From Chrysosporum bergii ANA360D (lineage in GTDB: Bacteria; Cyanobacteriota; Cyanobacteriia; Cyanobacteriales; Nostocaceae): a stretch of DNA of 64,000 bases. The stretch spans positions 1 to 64,000 of the forward strand of contig NZ_JANQDH010000090.1 of assembly GCF_029891735.1 (NCBI RefSeq). Direction: 5' to 3'. The notes beneath the pieces were generated by a model that saw nothing but the letters and a program-made list of their open reading frames with translations, was not told the DNA's origin and did not search any database. The position numbers and the translations under genes were made by a program. This document shows positions 26,849 to 35,142 of this stretch, piece after piece; the stretch's first letter is position 1, and the number at the start of each line of letters is the position of its first letter.

Positions 26849-27463
26849 ATGGATAGTTCCATTAACTCACAAGAGTTGCAGTTACCTGACCATCACACAG
26901 GCGTTGAGCATGAACACGATGAAGAAGGTAACAAAATGTTTGGCTTCATCGTCTTCCTTCTTTCTGAAAGCGTTATCTTTCTCAGTTTCTTTGCTGGCTA
27001 TATTGTCTACAAAACCACAACTCCTAATTGGCTACCACCAGGAGTTTCTGGATTAGAAATCAAAGATCCGGCCATCAACACAGTAATTCTTGTTTCCAGC
27101 AGCTTTGTGATTTACTTAGCAGAACGGGCTTTGCAAAATCACAATTTAACAGGTTTTCGCATCTATCTAGGGGCTACAATGGCAATGGGTAGCTACTTTT
27201 TATTAGGACAAGCTATTGAGTGGAGTAATCTAGAGTTTGGTTTCACCTCTGGGGTATTCGGTGGGATGTTCTACTTGCTCACTGGTTTTCATGGTTTGCA
27301 CGTTCTCACCGGTATTGTGTTGCAGTTAATGATCTTTGTCCGTTCTTTTTTTCCTGGTAACTATGATTCCGGTCATTTTGGCGTAAATGCCACTTCTTTA
27401 TTTTGGCACTTCGTAGATGTGATTTGGATTGTTTTGTTTATCCTCATTTATCTGTGGCAATAA
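26849..27463 (+). CDS. coxC: Heme-copper oxidase subunit III
   Basis: 204 aa. Five helices with family motifs FGFIVFLLSESVIFLSFFAG, LTGFHGLHVLTGIVLQL, and HFVDVIWIVLFILIYLWQ at the C-terminus. I chose the ATG giving MDSSINSQELQLPDHHTG, preceded by AGGAG; a TTG 48 nt upstream is in frame but abuts coxA. It is the last gene of the operon, followed by a hairpin at 27501. Confidence 0.93.
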   Translation: MDSSINSQELQLPDHHTGVEHEHDEEGNKMFGFIVFLLSESVIFLSFFAGYIVYKTTTPNWLPPGVSGLEIKDPAINTVILVSSSFVIYLAERALQNHNLTGFRIYLGATMAMGSYFLLGQAIEWSNLEFGFTSGVFGGMFYLLTGFHGLHVLTGIVLQLMIFVRSFFPGNYDSGHFGVNATSLFWHFVDVIWIVLFILIYLWQ

Positions 27464-27500
27464 GCCCTGGGGGATGCTGTAAATTTTGCTAAGTCATTAT

Positions 27501-27529
27501 GTAGAGATGTTCCCACAGAACGTCTCTAC
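27501..27529 (+). terminator. Hairpin downstream of coxC
   Basis: GTAGAGATGTTC-CCACA-GAACGTCTCTAC, a 12-bp stem with one G-T pair. It is one of the GTAGAGACGTT-type palindromes scattered through cyanobacterial genomes, here 37 bp after the coxC stop. No strong T tract. Confidence 0.55.
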
Positions 27530-27672
27530 AAAAGTTCTCTACAAACACTAAGGCTGTAAATTCATGTCTGAAGAAAGAGGACAGAGAATATTATTGAAGA
27601 GCAAAATAAAAAATAAGTGATGCTTGCTTCATACTTCATAAGTCACAGAAAAACAAGCTAACAGGTGTAATT

Positions 27673-28371
27673 ATGACTCTAGCCACAGACGAAGAACTCC
27701 AAGCTCAAGTGATAGATAAACTCCACTGGGATGACCGTGTAAATGCAGCACATATTGGTGTAACTGTTGATGATGGTAAAGTTACGTTGCGGGGAACAGT
27801 AAGCAGCTATCGATCCAAAACCATAGCAGAAGAGGATACCAAAGAAATAGAGGGAATTGCTGAAGTAATTAATCATTTACAGGTACAGTATCCTTGTACA
27901 GCAACTATCCCCATAGATGAAGAAATTGCTTCAAATGTGGCCAATGCGCTGACTTGGGACCCGGATATTGATGCTAACAAAATTGATGTTAGCGTTATCG
28001 GTGGGTTGCTAACTTTGCGAGGTACTGTTGACGCTTATTGGAAAAAATTTCAGGTACAAGATATAGGTTATGGTATTACTGGTGTGATTGATATTATCAA
28101 TGAATTAGCAGTAGTCCCCACCAAAATACCAGAAGATGAAGAAATTGCCAGAAGCATTGAAAATGCTTTAGAGCTTAACACATTGGTAGAAGCTGAAGAT
28201 GTTAACGTTGTGGTGGAGAATGGTAGAGTTACTCTCACTGGCTTTGTTCCTAATTGGTCAGCTTGGAGAGCGGCACATAATACAGCTATTTATACCAAAG
28301 GAGTGATTAGGGTAGTTGATGGGTTAGCTATTCGTTATCTGGAAGAACCAGAATTTTTAACTGAAGATTGA
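27673..28371 (+). CDS. Triple BON-domain protein
   Basis: 232 aa with three BON domains of about 70 residues: each begins with a helix (DEELQAQVIDKLHWDDRVNA, DEEIASNVANALTWDPDIDA, DEEIARSIENALELNTLVEA) and carries the V.V..G.VTLRGTV strand pair. There is no signal peptide, so it is probably cytosolic, unlike OsmY-type periplasmic BON proteins. BON modules bind lipid or other ligands; the target here is unknown. Monocistronic. Confidence 0.88.
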   Translation: MTLATDEELQAQVIDKLHWDDRVNAAHIGVTVDDGKVTLRGTVSSYRSKTIAEEDTKEIEGIAEVINHLQVQYPCTATIPIDEEIASNVANALTWDPDIDANKIDVSVIGGLLTLRGTVDAYWKKFQVQDIGYGITGVIDIINELAVVPTKIPEDEEIARSIENALELNTLVEAEDVNVVVENGRVTLTGFVPNWSAWRAAHNTAIYTKGVIRVVDGLAIRYLEEPEFLTED

Positions 28372-28429
28372 AGGTACATTTTTAGGGTGACTGTAATCAA
28401 TCAGTGCTGTTGCGTCAAGAATTGTTCCG

Positions 28430-29533
28430 TTAAGCGACTGCATAAACCTCATTCTCTTGACGACGCACTCGCAGTTTTTCTACAGTCAAATTGAGTAGTT
28501 CCGCTGCTTTCATTTCGGAAATCTTGCCCATTTTCAAGGACTGCCAAATAAGACATTCATAACGTTCATTTTCTGGGTATTCCTCAGATGCAAGGGCTGG
28601 TGGTAATTCCATTGAGTTTTGCAAAGATTCACCATTATGTTGCTTTTTATAAATTCCACAAATTTTGGCTTTCTCTTGAGCAAAATCAATGATTCCCATA
28701 GATGCTAAACGATTCAATATGACTAAGTAACTCACGCGAAAATGCCGTTTAAGTTTAATAATATTTTGGGTAAGTGCGTACATCCGCTCAAATTCAGCTT
28801 GGGGAACCAGTAGGTGACTAGCGAAGTAATTAGCTACCTGTTCGCGTGCTTTTTCTTCTTCTTTAGTTCCTTTCTCAACTAAGTTGTCTTGGTACTCTAC
28901 ACGGTGAAAGATGAGGTGTCCAATTTCATGGGCGAGGGTAAACAATTGACGTTCAATGGTGATGTTGTGGGTGTTGACTAAGACAAATGCACCTTCAATA
29001 TCACTGCAAGCGCTCAGACCAAAGAAACCTTGAATGGGAATGGGTTGACGTAAAACTTTTAAACCGATTTCTTCTACAGATTGAAATAAGTTGGCAATGG
29101 GAGCATCTCCCAATCCTAGGCGATGACGAAATAAAGCTGCTATTGCTTGAATGCGTTTTTCTTTCCCTTCTACTTGGTGACAAGGTGTACTTTCTGGGGT
29201 GTAGGTTGGTAAGCCAACGGCTTGTTCTAGGGCGTTATAAGTTTGCAGCATTCGTAATACTTGGGCTGTAAACTGGGGGTTTTTGTAAAAGGAGGTATGG
29301 GCGCGAAACCGGAAGTTAGGTAGTCCTTGACTTTGCGATCGCAGCAAGTCATCGAGTATAACGCCCAAAGCACTGGCCAGAGCCAAGAGGATTTTACTGT
29401 CTGGTAAAGTTTTGGCGTTCTCGTAGTTATTGATGCTCTGGCGAGTTACCCCGGCTTGTTCTGCCAGTTGTTCCTGAGACAAGCCTAGACTTTTACGGTA
29501 GCGGATCAGGTTCGCAGCAATGTTCTCTTTCAT
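28430..29533 (-). CDS. XRE regulator fused to ImmA/IrrE metallopeptidase
   Basis: 367 aa. An N-terminal XRE helix-turn-helix (10-65: LSQEQLAEQAGVTRQSINNY) is followed by an ImmA/IrrE-type zinc peptidase with H202-E-x-x-H206 (FTLAHEIGHLIFHR). The C-terminal ~100 residues (LVPQAEFERMYALTQNIIKL, YLVILNRLASMGIIDFAQ, KMGKISEMKAAELLNLTVEK) are typical of this class. Relatives cleave repressors of mobile elements or stress regulons (ImmA, PprI/IrrE). With both parts in one chain it may control its own gene; two palindromes lie upstream. Confidence 0.9.
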   Translation of the reverse strand: MKENIAANLIRYRKSLGLSQEQLAEQAGVTRQSINNYENAKTLPDSKILLALASALGVILDDLLRSQSQGLPNFRFRAHTSFYKNPQFTAQVLRMLQTYNALEQAVGLPTYTPESTPCHQVEGKEKRIQAIAALFRHRLGLGDAPIANLFQSVEEIGLKVLRQPIPIQGFFGLSACSDIEGAFVLVNTHNITIERQLFTLAHEIGHLIFHRVEYQDNLVEKGTKEEEKAREQVANYFASHLLVPQAEFERMYALTQNIIKLKRHFRVSYLVILNRLASMGIIDFAQEKAKICGIYKKQHNGESLQNSMELPPALASEEYPENERYECLIWQSLKMGKISEMKAAELLNLTVEKLRVRRQENEVYAVA

Positions 29534-29601
29534 GGCTGATTCTTTTCTGCGTTAGCATAGCGGCTCCTAACGGAGCATAGCTAGAGGTGTCCAACAAAAA
29601 T

Positions 29602-29658
29602 GTCAAACTTTTTGACTTTTTTCTAATTATACTAGAAAATGTAAAATACTTTTTACAT
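29602..29658 (-). promoter_or_regulatory. Candidate operator palindromes upstream of XRE-ImmA gene
   Basis: Two palindromes 69-125 bp upstream of the start: GTCAAA-CTT-TTTGAC (29602-29616) and TGTAAAA-TACT-TTTTACA (29640-29657). Their position fits autoregulation by the XRE domain. The rest of the 323-bp gap to the Rieske gene holds a small GCTCC-TAAC-GGAGC hairpin (about 29564) and otherwise nothing recognised. Confidence 0.4.
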
Positions 29659-29856
29659 CTACCTGAAGGATGTGATGAAGATATGGCAAAAAACAGCCGA
29701 CTTACTGATAATTGTTAATTTATTTATTATTCCCAGGCTGGTAATGAGTTAGGCCGGATGTGGGAAATATCTTGCTCAGTGATTAAAGTAACGGTTTTTT
29801 GGAGATGCTCATGTTATTTCTAGATTAACCGCTTCACTTAACGTGAAATTCTGAAA

Positions 29857-30942
29857 ATGAATGTTAATTCACAGAATCTTAGCTCAACTAGTAAACCGAG
29901 AATTTTTAATAATCCTGAACGATTTATTGAAGGATGGTATTGGGTCATAGCATCAAAAAATCTCCGGGTGGGAGAGGTCAAGGCTGTTAAAGTTTTGGGG
30001 AGGGAATTAGCAATTTACCGTGGTAAAAATAAAATGGCGGTTATCTTTGATGCCTACTGTCCTCACATGGGCGCTCACTTAGCTAAAGGTAAGGTTCAAG
30101 GTAATGAACTGCGTTGTTTTTTCCATCATTGGCAATTTGATGAGCAGGGATTCTGTGTTGATATTCCATGCTTAAATCACCCTGTTAGCATTAAGTTAAA
30201 AACTTGGCCCACAGCAGAAAAGTATGGCATGATTTGGGTCTGGACTGGGGAAGTACCTAAACAGCCGCCTCCTTTTATTCTGGAATTAGAAAATAAAGAA
30301 TGTGATGTTGTCTTTGGTGATTATTTTTTGATCAACTGTCACCCTAATGTGGTGATGATTAATCCTATCGACGCTCAACACTTTAACACAGTTCACCAGG
30401 TGGCATCAGCAATCCATTTTGAAAAACAGGAAATTAATCAAAATGCTATTGTTTTTAACAATACGACACCTAACACTGTTAATTCTTTTTTATTCCGGCT
30501 AATTCGTCCCTTGGGGAAAAATTTGACTCACAATATTTGCTATTGGTACGGTAGCACTAATATAGTAACAGTTGGTACTGATTTTTTCCAAGTTCACATT
30601 ATGTTTGCTCTGCGCCTGCTGGAGGGAGGAAAGTCTGAAGGTCGGGTCATGCTGATAACTAAGAAACGTCAGGGTATTTTGGGCTGGTTATTTAATCGAG
30701 TGCTGCTGTGGCTGACTAAAGTTGTGGGTAGACATTTTATTGAAGATGATATTCAGATTTTTCAAACAATTCAGTTTGATTTGAAAACCCCCATCAAGGC
30801 TGATCAATCAGTTATGCAGTTTGTCAACCATTTGGAAAGACAAAAACCCCTGATGTTAAAAACTTGGCTGTTGGCGCGATCGCAAAATGTGGAGATAAAA
30901 GAATTACGCGAAAAGTGGAAGGATAGCAAATCTAATGATTAA
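29857..30942 (+). CDS. Rieske non-heme iron oxygenase, alpha subunit type
   Basis: 361 aa. Rieske [2Fe-2S] ligands C68-P-H70 and C87-F-F-H90 lie in the N-terminal third, and the mononuclear iron site D172..H175....H180 (PIDAQHFNTVHQV) in the catalytic domain. It therefore has the complete electron path of a ring-hydroxylating or demethylating monooxygenase. The substrate is unknown; relatives act on sterols, chlorophyll catabolites and aromatics. No ferredoxin or reductase gene is adjacent, so it must use general electron carriers. It starts at ATG (MNVNSQNLSSTSK). It ends at a strong hairpin. Confidence 0.88.
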   Translation: MNVNSQNLSSTSKPRIFNNPERFIEGWYWVIASKNLRVGEVKAVKVLGRELAIYRGKNKMAVIFDAYCPHMGAHLAKGKVQGNELRCFFHHWQFDEQGFCVDIPCLNHPVSIKLKTWPTAEKYGMIWVWTGEVPKQPPPFILELENKECDVVFGDYFLINCHPNVVMINPIDAQHFNTVHQVASAIHFEKQEINQNAIVFNNTTPNTVNSFLFRLIRPLGKNLTHNICYWYGSTNIVTVGTDFFQVHIMFALRLLEGGKSEGRVMLITKKRQGILGWLFNRVLLWLTKVVGRHFIEDDIQIFQTIQFDLKTPIKADQSVMQFVNHLERQKPLMLKTWLLARSQNVEIKELREKWKDSKSND

Positions 30943-30972
30943 CCTAGAGTGTATATGTAAATTTCAATAAAA

Positions 30973-30995
30973 ATGAAGTGGCTAGGCCACTTCAT
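30973..30995 (+). terminator. Hairpin after the Rieske oxygenase gene
   Basis: ATGAAGTGGC-TAG-GCCACTTCAT, a perfect 10-bp stem 30 bp after the stop codon; only short A/T runs follow, so termination is likely but not certain. Confidence 0.65.
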
Positions 30996-31148
30996 AAATT
31001 CCCAGGTAGAACCTGAAAATGAGTATAACCACTCTCTAAAATATAAATAGTATAAGTTAATACTAATTAATGAGAGTTTTCCTTTTAATGCCAATTTTTC
31101 ACATGGACGGACTGTAAAGCAGTTTTGGCATACTTTATTTTCTGGGGA

Positions 31149-32957
31149 TTACTCCTGCATTAAAAATAATTTCATCACATCTAAACGGACATACCAAGGG
31201 AAGGGTTTATCTTTGATATTGTCCCATTTTTCCTTAAACACTTCCGCCTGTAAATGGTAATCATCACCGTGACTTAAACAATTGTGCAATCTTAAATACA
31301 ATGTCATACGGTGGGGTGTTTCCCTGGTTTTTACCAACCAACAGGGAAAAGTATTGTCTAGGTTGGGGTCATCTGTAAACCTGAGATGATGGGCGCGAAT
31401 ACCCACATAAGCCGGCGACTGGGGTAAAGGCTGCATGACTTTTAAAGTACAATCCCAATCTACAGCTATAATTTGATTTTCAGATACCACCTTGACCGGG
31501 GAAAAGTTTTTACAACCTGTTAATTGAGCAACAGTATAATTCTGGGGACGCTGAAAAATATTTTGTTTATCATCATTAGCAATAAGTTGTCCTTGGGACA
31601 TAACCAACAACTGCTGACAGATCCCATAGGCTTCTTCTAAGTTATGGGTAACAAATAGGGTCACCCCGGAATAGTTGATGAGGGTTTGATTTAATTCCTC
31701 TTGTAATTGCTGGCGTAGATAAGTATCCAGGGCGGAAAATGGTTCATCTAAAAGTAATGCTTCTGGTTTAATGGCTAAAGCCCTAGCTAAAGCTACCCGT
31801 TGTTGTTGTCCTCCAGAAAGTTGATGGGGATAGCGATCTTCTAAGCCTTGTAGGTGTAATGCTAATAGTTGAGCTTCAATTTCCTGTTTAATGGCTAAAG
31901 TCGATGAGCCTTGAGGTAGACCAAAAGCAATATTTTCCCTGACAGTCATGTGAGGGAATAAAGCATAATTCTGCATTAAAAACCCAATACGACGATGGCG
32001 CGCTGGTATATTAATTTCTTTTTCAGAATCAAATAACACCCGCCCATTTAAAATAATGCGTCCTGTGGTTGGTGTTTCTATGCCTGCAACACAACGCAAA
32101 ATCATACTTTTACCGGCACCAGACCCCCCCAAACATCCGAGGGTGTTACTGTCACCAGTAAAACACACTTTCAATCTAAAGCCGGGAAGTTTTTTTTCAA
32201 TATCTACAAATAATCCTGATACATGAGTTTTGGTTGGTATAGGAAATATACGGTTTTCCTGATTTATTTGTGTTTGGGGAAATGGGGAACTGGGTTTTTT
32301 CCTTTTCCCCCGGTTTTCTTGCCACAGGTTAACTGCTATTATCCCAGATAAGGAAATACTCATAATCGCGATCGCCCAAAACCAAGCCTCATCCATCGCG
32401 CCTGCTTCCACTGCAAAATAAATGGCCATGGGTATGGTTTGAGTTTCTCCGGGAATATTACCAGCTAACATTAATGTAGCTCCGAACTCACCTAAAGCCC
32501 TGGCAAAAGCCAAACTGGTAGCTGCTACAATTCCGGGAAAAGCTAAAGGTAAACTGATGCGCCAAAAAATTGTTGATTCAGAAGCGCCCAAAGTTCTCGC
32601 TACCCGTAACAAATTACTATCAACCTGCTCAAAGGCTCCTAGTGATGTCTTATACATAATCGGAAATGCCACCACTGTGGCAGCAATAGCTGCACCGTAC
32701 CAAGTAAAAACAATGGTAAAATCCCCATACTGCATCAGATGACCCACGGGACCATTTTTACCAAAAAACACCAGTAACAAAAAACCAACAATGGTAGGGG
32801 GTAAAATCAGGGGTGCGACAAAAATTCCCTCAATGATTGATTTACCCTTGCCTTTATATCCCAACATCCAGTAAGCAGAGTAAATACCTAAAAAAAAGGT
32901 AATGAATGTGGCAAGTAAAGAAGTTTTCAGCGAAATCCACAATGGCGATAAGTCCAT
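31149..32957 (-). CDS. modBC: Molybdate ABC transporter, fused permease and ATPase (ModBC)
   Basis: 602 aa. Residues 1-215 form the ModB permease with the EAA loop (LRVARTLGASESTIFWRISL), and residues about 245-460 are the ModC ATPase: Walker A GGSGAGKS, signature LSGGQQQRVALARALA, Walker B ALLLDEPFSALD. The C-terminal part looks like a TOBE-type regulatory domain. The fusion makes one two-subunit protein that would act as a homodimer. With ModA it imports molybdate for nitrogenase and nitrate reductase. It lies downstream of modA. Confidence 0.95.
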   Translation of the reverse strand: MDLSPLWISLKTSLLATFITFFLGIYSAYWMLGYKGKGKSIIEGIFVAPLILPPTIVGFLLLVFFGKNGPVGHLMQYGDFTIVFTWYGAAIAATVVAFPIMYKTSLGAFEQVDSNLLRVARTLGASESTIFWRISLPLAFPGIVAATSLAFARALGEFGATLMLAGNIPGETQTIPMAIYFAVEAGAMDEAWFWAIAIMSISLSGIIAVNLWQENRGKRKKPSSPFPQTQINQENRIFPIPTKTHVSGLFVDIEKKLPGFRLKVCFTGDSNTLGCLGGSGAGKSMILRCVAGIETPTTGRIILNGRVLFDSEKEINIPARHRRIGFLMQNYALFPHMTVRENIAFGLPQGSSTLAIKQEIEAQLLALHLQGLEDRYPHQLSGGQQQRVALARALAIKPEALLLDEPFSALDTYLRQQLQEELNQTLINYSGVTLFVTHNLEEAYGICQQLLVMSQGQLIANDDKQNIFQRPQNYTVAQLTGCKNFSPVKVVSENQIIAVDWDCTLKVMQPLPQSPAYVGIRAHHLRFTDDPNLDNTFPCWLVKTRETPHRMTLYLRLHNCLSHGDDYHLQAEVFKEKWDNIKDKPFPWYVRLDVMKLFLMQE

Positions 32958-33078
32958 ATTAACCCTAAATTACAGCATATTTTTAGTAAATCAACTACAA
33001 ATATAAGTGATCAAACTCTTTGACGCTTGCCTAAAGTCGGGGGGGTGTCAATAAAAGTCAGGGGGCAGAATTGTGATG

Positions 33079-33873
33079 TTAGTTAACAATAAAACCGTAT
33101 TTTTTTAATACAGCTTTAGCTTGACTACTAGATAAAAATTTGGCAAATTCCTGAGCAACAGGGATGTTTTTACTTCTTTTCAGCACTGCCATGGGATAAA
33201 TAATTGCTGAATGATATCTTTCATCAGCTGCAACTACAACTTTAACTTGATTAGAAATTTTGGCATCTGTAGCATAAACTAGACCAGCATCAGCATTACC
33301 ACTTTCTACAGCTGCTAAAACTTGACGCACATTGTTAGCCAAGACTAATTTGGACTTGACTTGATCAAAAATACCCAACTTTTTTAGTACTTGGTCGGCG
33401 TATTGCCCCGCAGGTACACTTCTGGGTTCTCCTACAGCAATTCTCTTAATTTTGCCATCTGTTAAATCAAAAAAGCTATTAAGGTTAGTAGTATTTTTAG
33501 GTACAATCAACACTAAGCGGTTACTTGCTATATTGGTAAGACTACCAGGAAGTAACAGATTTTTTTGCTCTAGTGCATCCATTTGTTTTTTGGCTGCGGA
33601 AACAAAAATATCTGATGGCGCACCTTGCTCAATTTGTTGCTGTAATGCTCCAGAAGCACCAAAATTATATCTGATATTCACATTTGATTTACTTTGTTCA
33701 TATATGGGTTTAATTTCTGTGAGTGCATCTTTCATACTTGCAGCGGCAGACACAAGTAAGCTGACATTTGACTGTGCTACTGAGGGAGTGGGAGTTATCA
33801 GGGAGATGGTTATGGGTAGTAAACAGCTAGTAACTGCCATCCCAACCCAACGGAGAATCTGTTTTTTATTCAT
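33079..33873 (-). CDS. modA: Molybdate-binding periplasmic protein
   Basis: 264 aa with an N-terminal signal peptide ending near PSVAQS. ModA features: LLVSAAASMKDALTEIKPIY, YNFGASGALQQQIEQGAPSD, IFVSAAKKQMDALE, and AGLVYATDAKI near the C-terminus. It delivers molybdate/tungstate to the ModBC transporter encoded 121 bp downstream, so the two genes likely form an operon. Confidence 0.94.
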   Translation of the reverse strand: MNKKQILRWVGMAVTSCLLPITISLITPTPSVAQSNVSLLVSAAASMKDALTEIKPIYEQSKSNVNIRYNFGASGALQQQIEQGAPSDIFVSAAKKQMDALEQKNLLLPGSLTNIASNRLVLIVPKNTTNLNSFFDLTDGKIKRIAVGEPRSVPAGQYADQVLKKLGIFDQVKSKLVLANNVRQVLAAVESGNADAGLVYATDAKISNQVKVVVAADERYHSAIIYPMAVLKRSKNIPVAQEFAKFLSSSQAKAVLKKYGFIVN

Positions 33874-34306
33874 ACTATTATTTGGTCTTGTGTAACTAAA
33901 GTTTCAAGCTTGTTGTTTACATTCACACATTAAGTTGATTTCATTTCTGTAGCGAGCATAACTAACATTGTGGAAAAATAACTGCGTTTTGAGTTTTTTA
34001 GTCCGCCCTGGGGGTGTTAGAGAGTGTTGGAATTATTTTTTTTATACATTCTCTCAAACACATTTACTTTTGTCATTTTATATTGAATATAATTTTGGTA
34101 TTATATATATAAAAAATAAGGTATTATCGAGACTTAAATATTAGTAAAAGCAGACAATAATCATGATTAAAAGTCTTTTTAAAACTGTTTTTGTCCTTGA
34201 CTTTAGCTAATTGTTCGCATAAAAATAGGATTAACAGTTAAGGAAACCAAGCTTAATTGTTAATCGGTTCTCAACCCAGTCAAGGAATACTTGAGGAGCA
34301 AATAAC
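33874..34306. other. Intergenic region upstream of the tandem peptides
   Basis: 433 bp. AT-rich with a TATATATATAAAAAA stretch near 34100; no ORF beyond a 15-codon one at about 34163. It probably holds the promoters of modA (minus) and the peptide genes (plus). AGGAGCAAATAAC precedes the first peptide. Confidence 0.45.
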
Positions 34307-34567
34307 ATGGCTAATATCACTCTTTCTGAACTGAACAACGCAGGTGCAGAATTATTCCAAGATTCAGAAAGTTTTCTTAACGAACTAAGAGATGTAGATG
34401 CTATCTATGGTGGTAGCAGCAGCGTTAGTGACAGCGCCAGCGAAAGCGGTACATATGGATATGTCAGCGATATCTCTTCACTGACTAAGTTGGCTGAGTC
34501 CTTTGTCATCACTTATTCCATTGGTCACATTACCTACTTGGCTAAATCATTTAGTCATGGATACTAA
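34307..34567 (+). CDS. GG-leader peptide 1 (putative RiPP/bacteriocin precursor)
   Basis: 86 aa. The first ~36 residues (MANITLSELNNAGAELFQDS, ESFLNELRDVDAIYGG) look like a double-glycine leader with a cleavage site after IYGG. The following ~50 residues are rich in Ser, Thr, Tyr and Gly (SSSVSDSASESGTYGY, FVITYSIGHITYLAKSFSHG). No Cys is present, so it is not a lanthipeptide by Cys cross-links. The next gene is a near copy. No maturase or C39 transporter is adjacent, so the RiPP call is inference. Strong ribosome site TTGAGGAG. Confidence 0.7.
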   Translation: MANITLSELNNAGAELFQDSESFLNELRDVDAIYGGSSSVSDSASESGTYGYVSDISSLTKLAESFVITYSIGHITYLAKSFSHGY

Positions 34568-34596
34568 TTAATCTGATCACTTGATTTAATTAGTAT
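34561..34596 (+). other. Stem-loop after peptide 1
   Basis: ATACTAATTAA (34561-34571) pairs with TTAATTAGTAT (34586-34596), a perfect 11-bp stem with a 14-nt loop that includes the stop codon of peptide 1. No T tract. It may act on mRNA stability. Confidence 0.5.
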
Positions 34597-34643
34597 TCCA
34601 AGATTGGAAAATCATCGCCACAAATACTTGAGGAGCAAATATC

Positions 34644-34907
34644 ATGGCTAATATCACTCTTTCTGAACTGAACAACGCAGGCGCAGAATTATTCCAAGAC
34701 TCAGAAAGTTTTCTTAACGAATTAAGAGATGTAGATGCTATCTATGGTGGTAGCAGCAGTATCAGTGATAGTGGGAGCGAAAGCGGTACATATGGATACC
34801 ATGTCAGCGATATTTCTTCCCTGACTAAGTTAGCTGAAGCCTTTGTCTTCACTTATTCCATTGGTCATGTTACTTACTTGGCTAAGTCATTTAGTCATGG
34901 ATACTAA
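34644..34907 (+). CDS. GG-leader peptide 2, tandem duplicate
   Basis: 87 aa. The leader is identical to peptide 1 through DAIYGG; the core differs at about ten positions (SSSISDSGSESGTYGYHV, FVFTYSIGHVTYLAKSFSHG). The 5' region (TACTTGAGGAGCAAATA) is duplicated with the gene, so the unit of duplication is about 337 bp. Conservation of both ends with change in the middle suggests the core is diversifying (inference). Confidence 0.7.
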   Translation: MANITLSELNNAGAELFQDSESFLNELRDVDAIYGGSSSISDSGSESGTYGYHVSDISSLTKLAEAFVFTYSIGHVTYLAKSFSHGY

Positions 34908-34928
34908 TCAATCTGATAACTAGTATTT

Positions 34929-34997
34929 CAGCACGGTAGTTATTAATACCGTGCTGTATAAAAGTCCCTCTTCTTGGTTAGGAGGGGGTTTTTTTTG
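34929..34997 (+). terminator. Double hairpin terminator after the peptide genes
   Basis: CAGCACGGTA-GTTATTAA-TACCGTGCTG (34929-34956, 10 bp) followed by a second hairpin CCCTC...GAGGG and a T8 run ending near 34996. A convincing terminator for the peptide operon. Confidence 0.8.
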
Positions 34998-35142
34998 CTG
35001 ATTACGATGCGTCCTACTAAGTAAATTAACTTAATAAAAACTGTTCTCAGAGGATGTCCGAAAAGTTTTGAGGAGGTGATTTTGATTACGCCAGTTGCTT
35101 TAACATTGGAAAAAGCGCACGGGCGCAAAAAACAGGTGGTTT

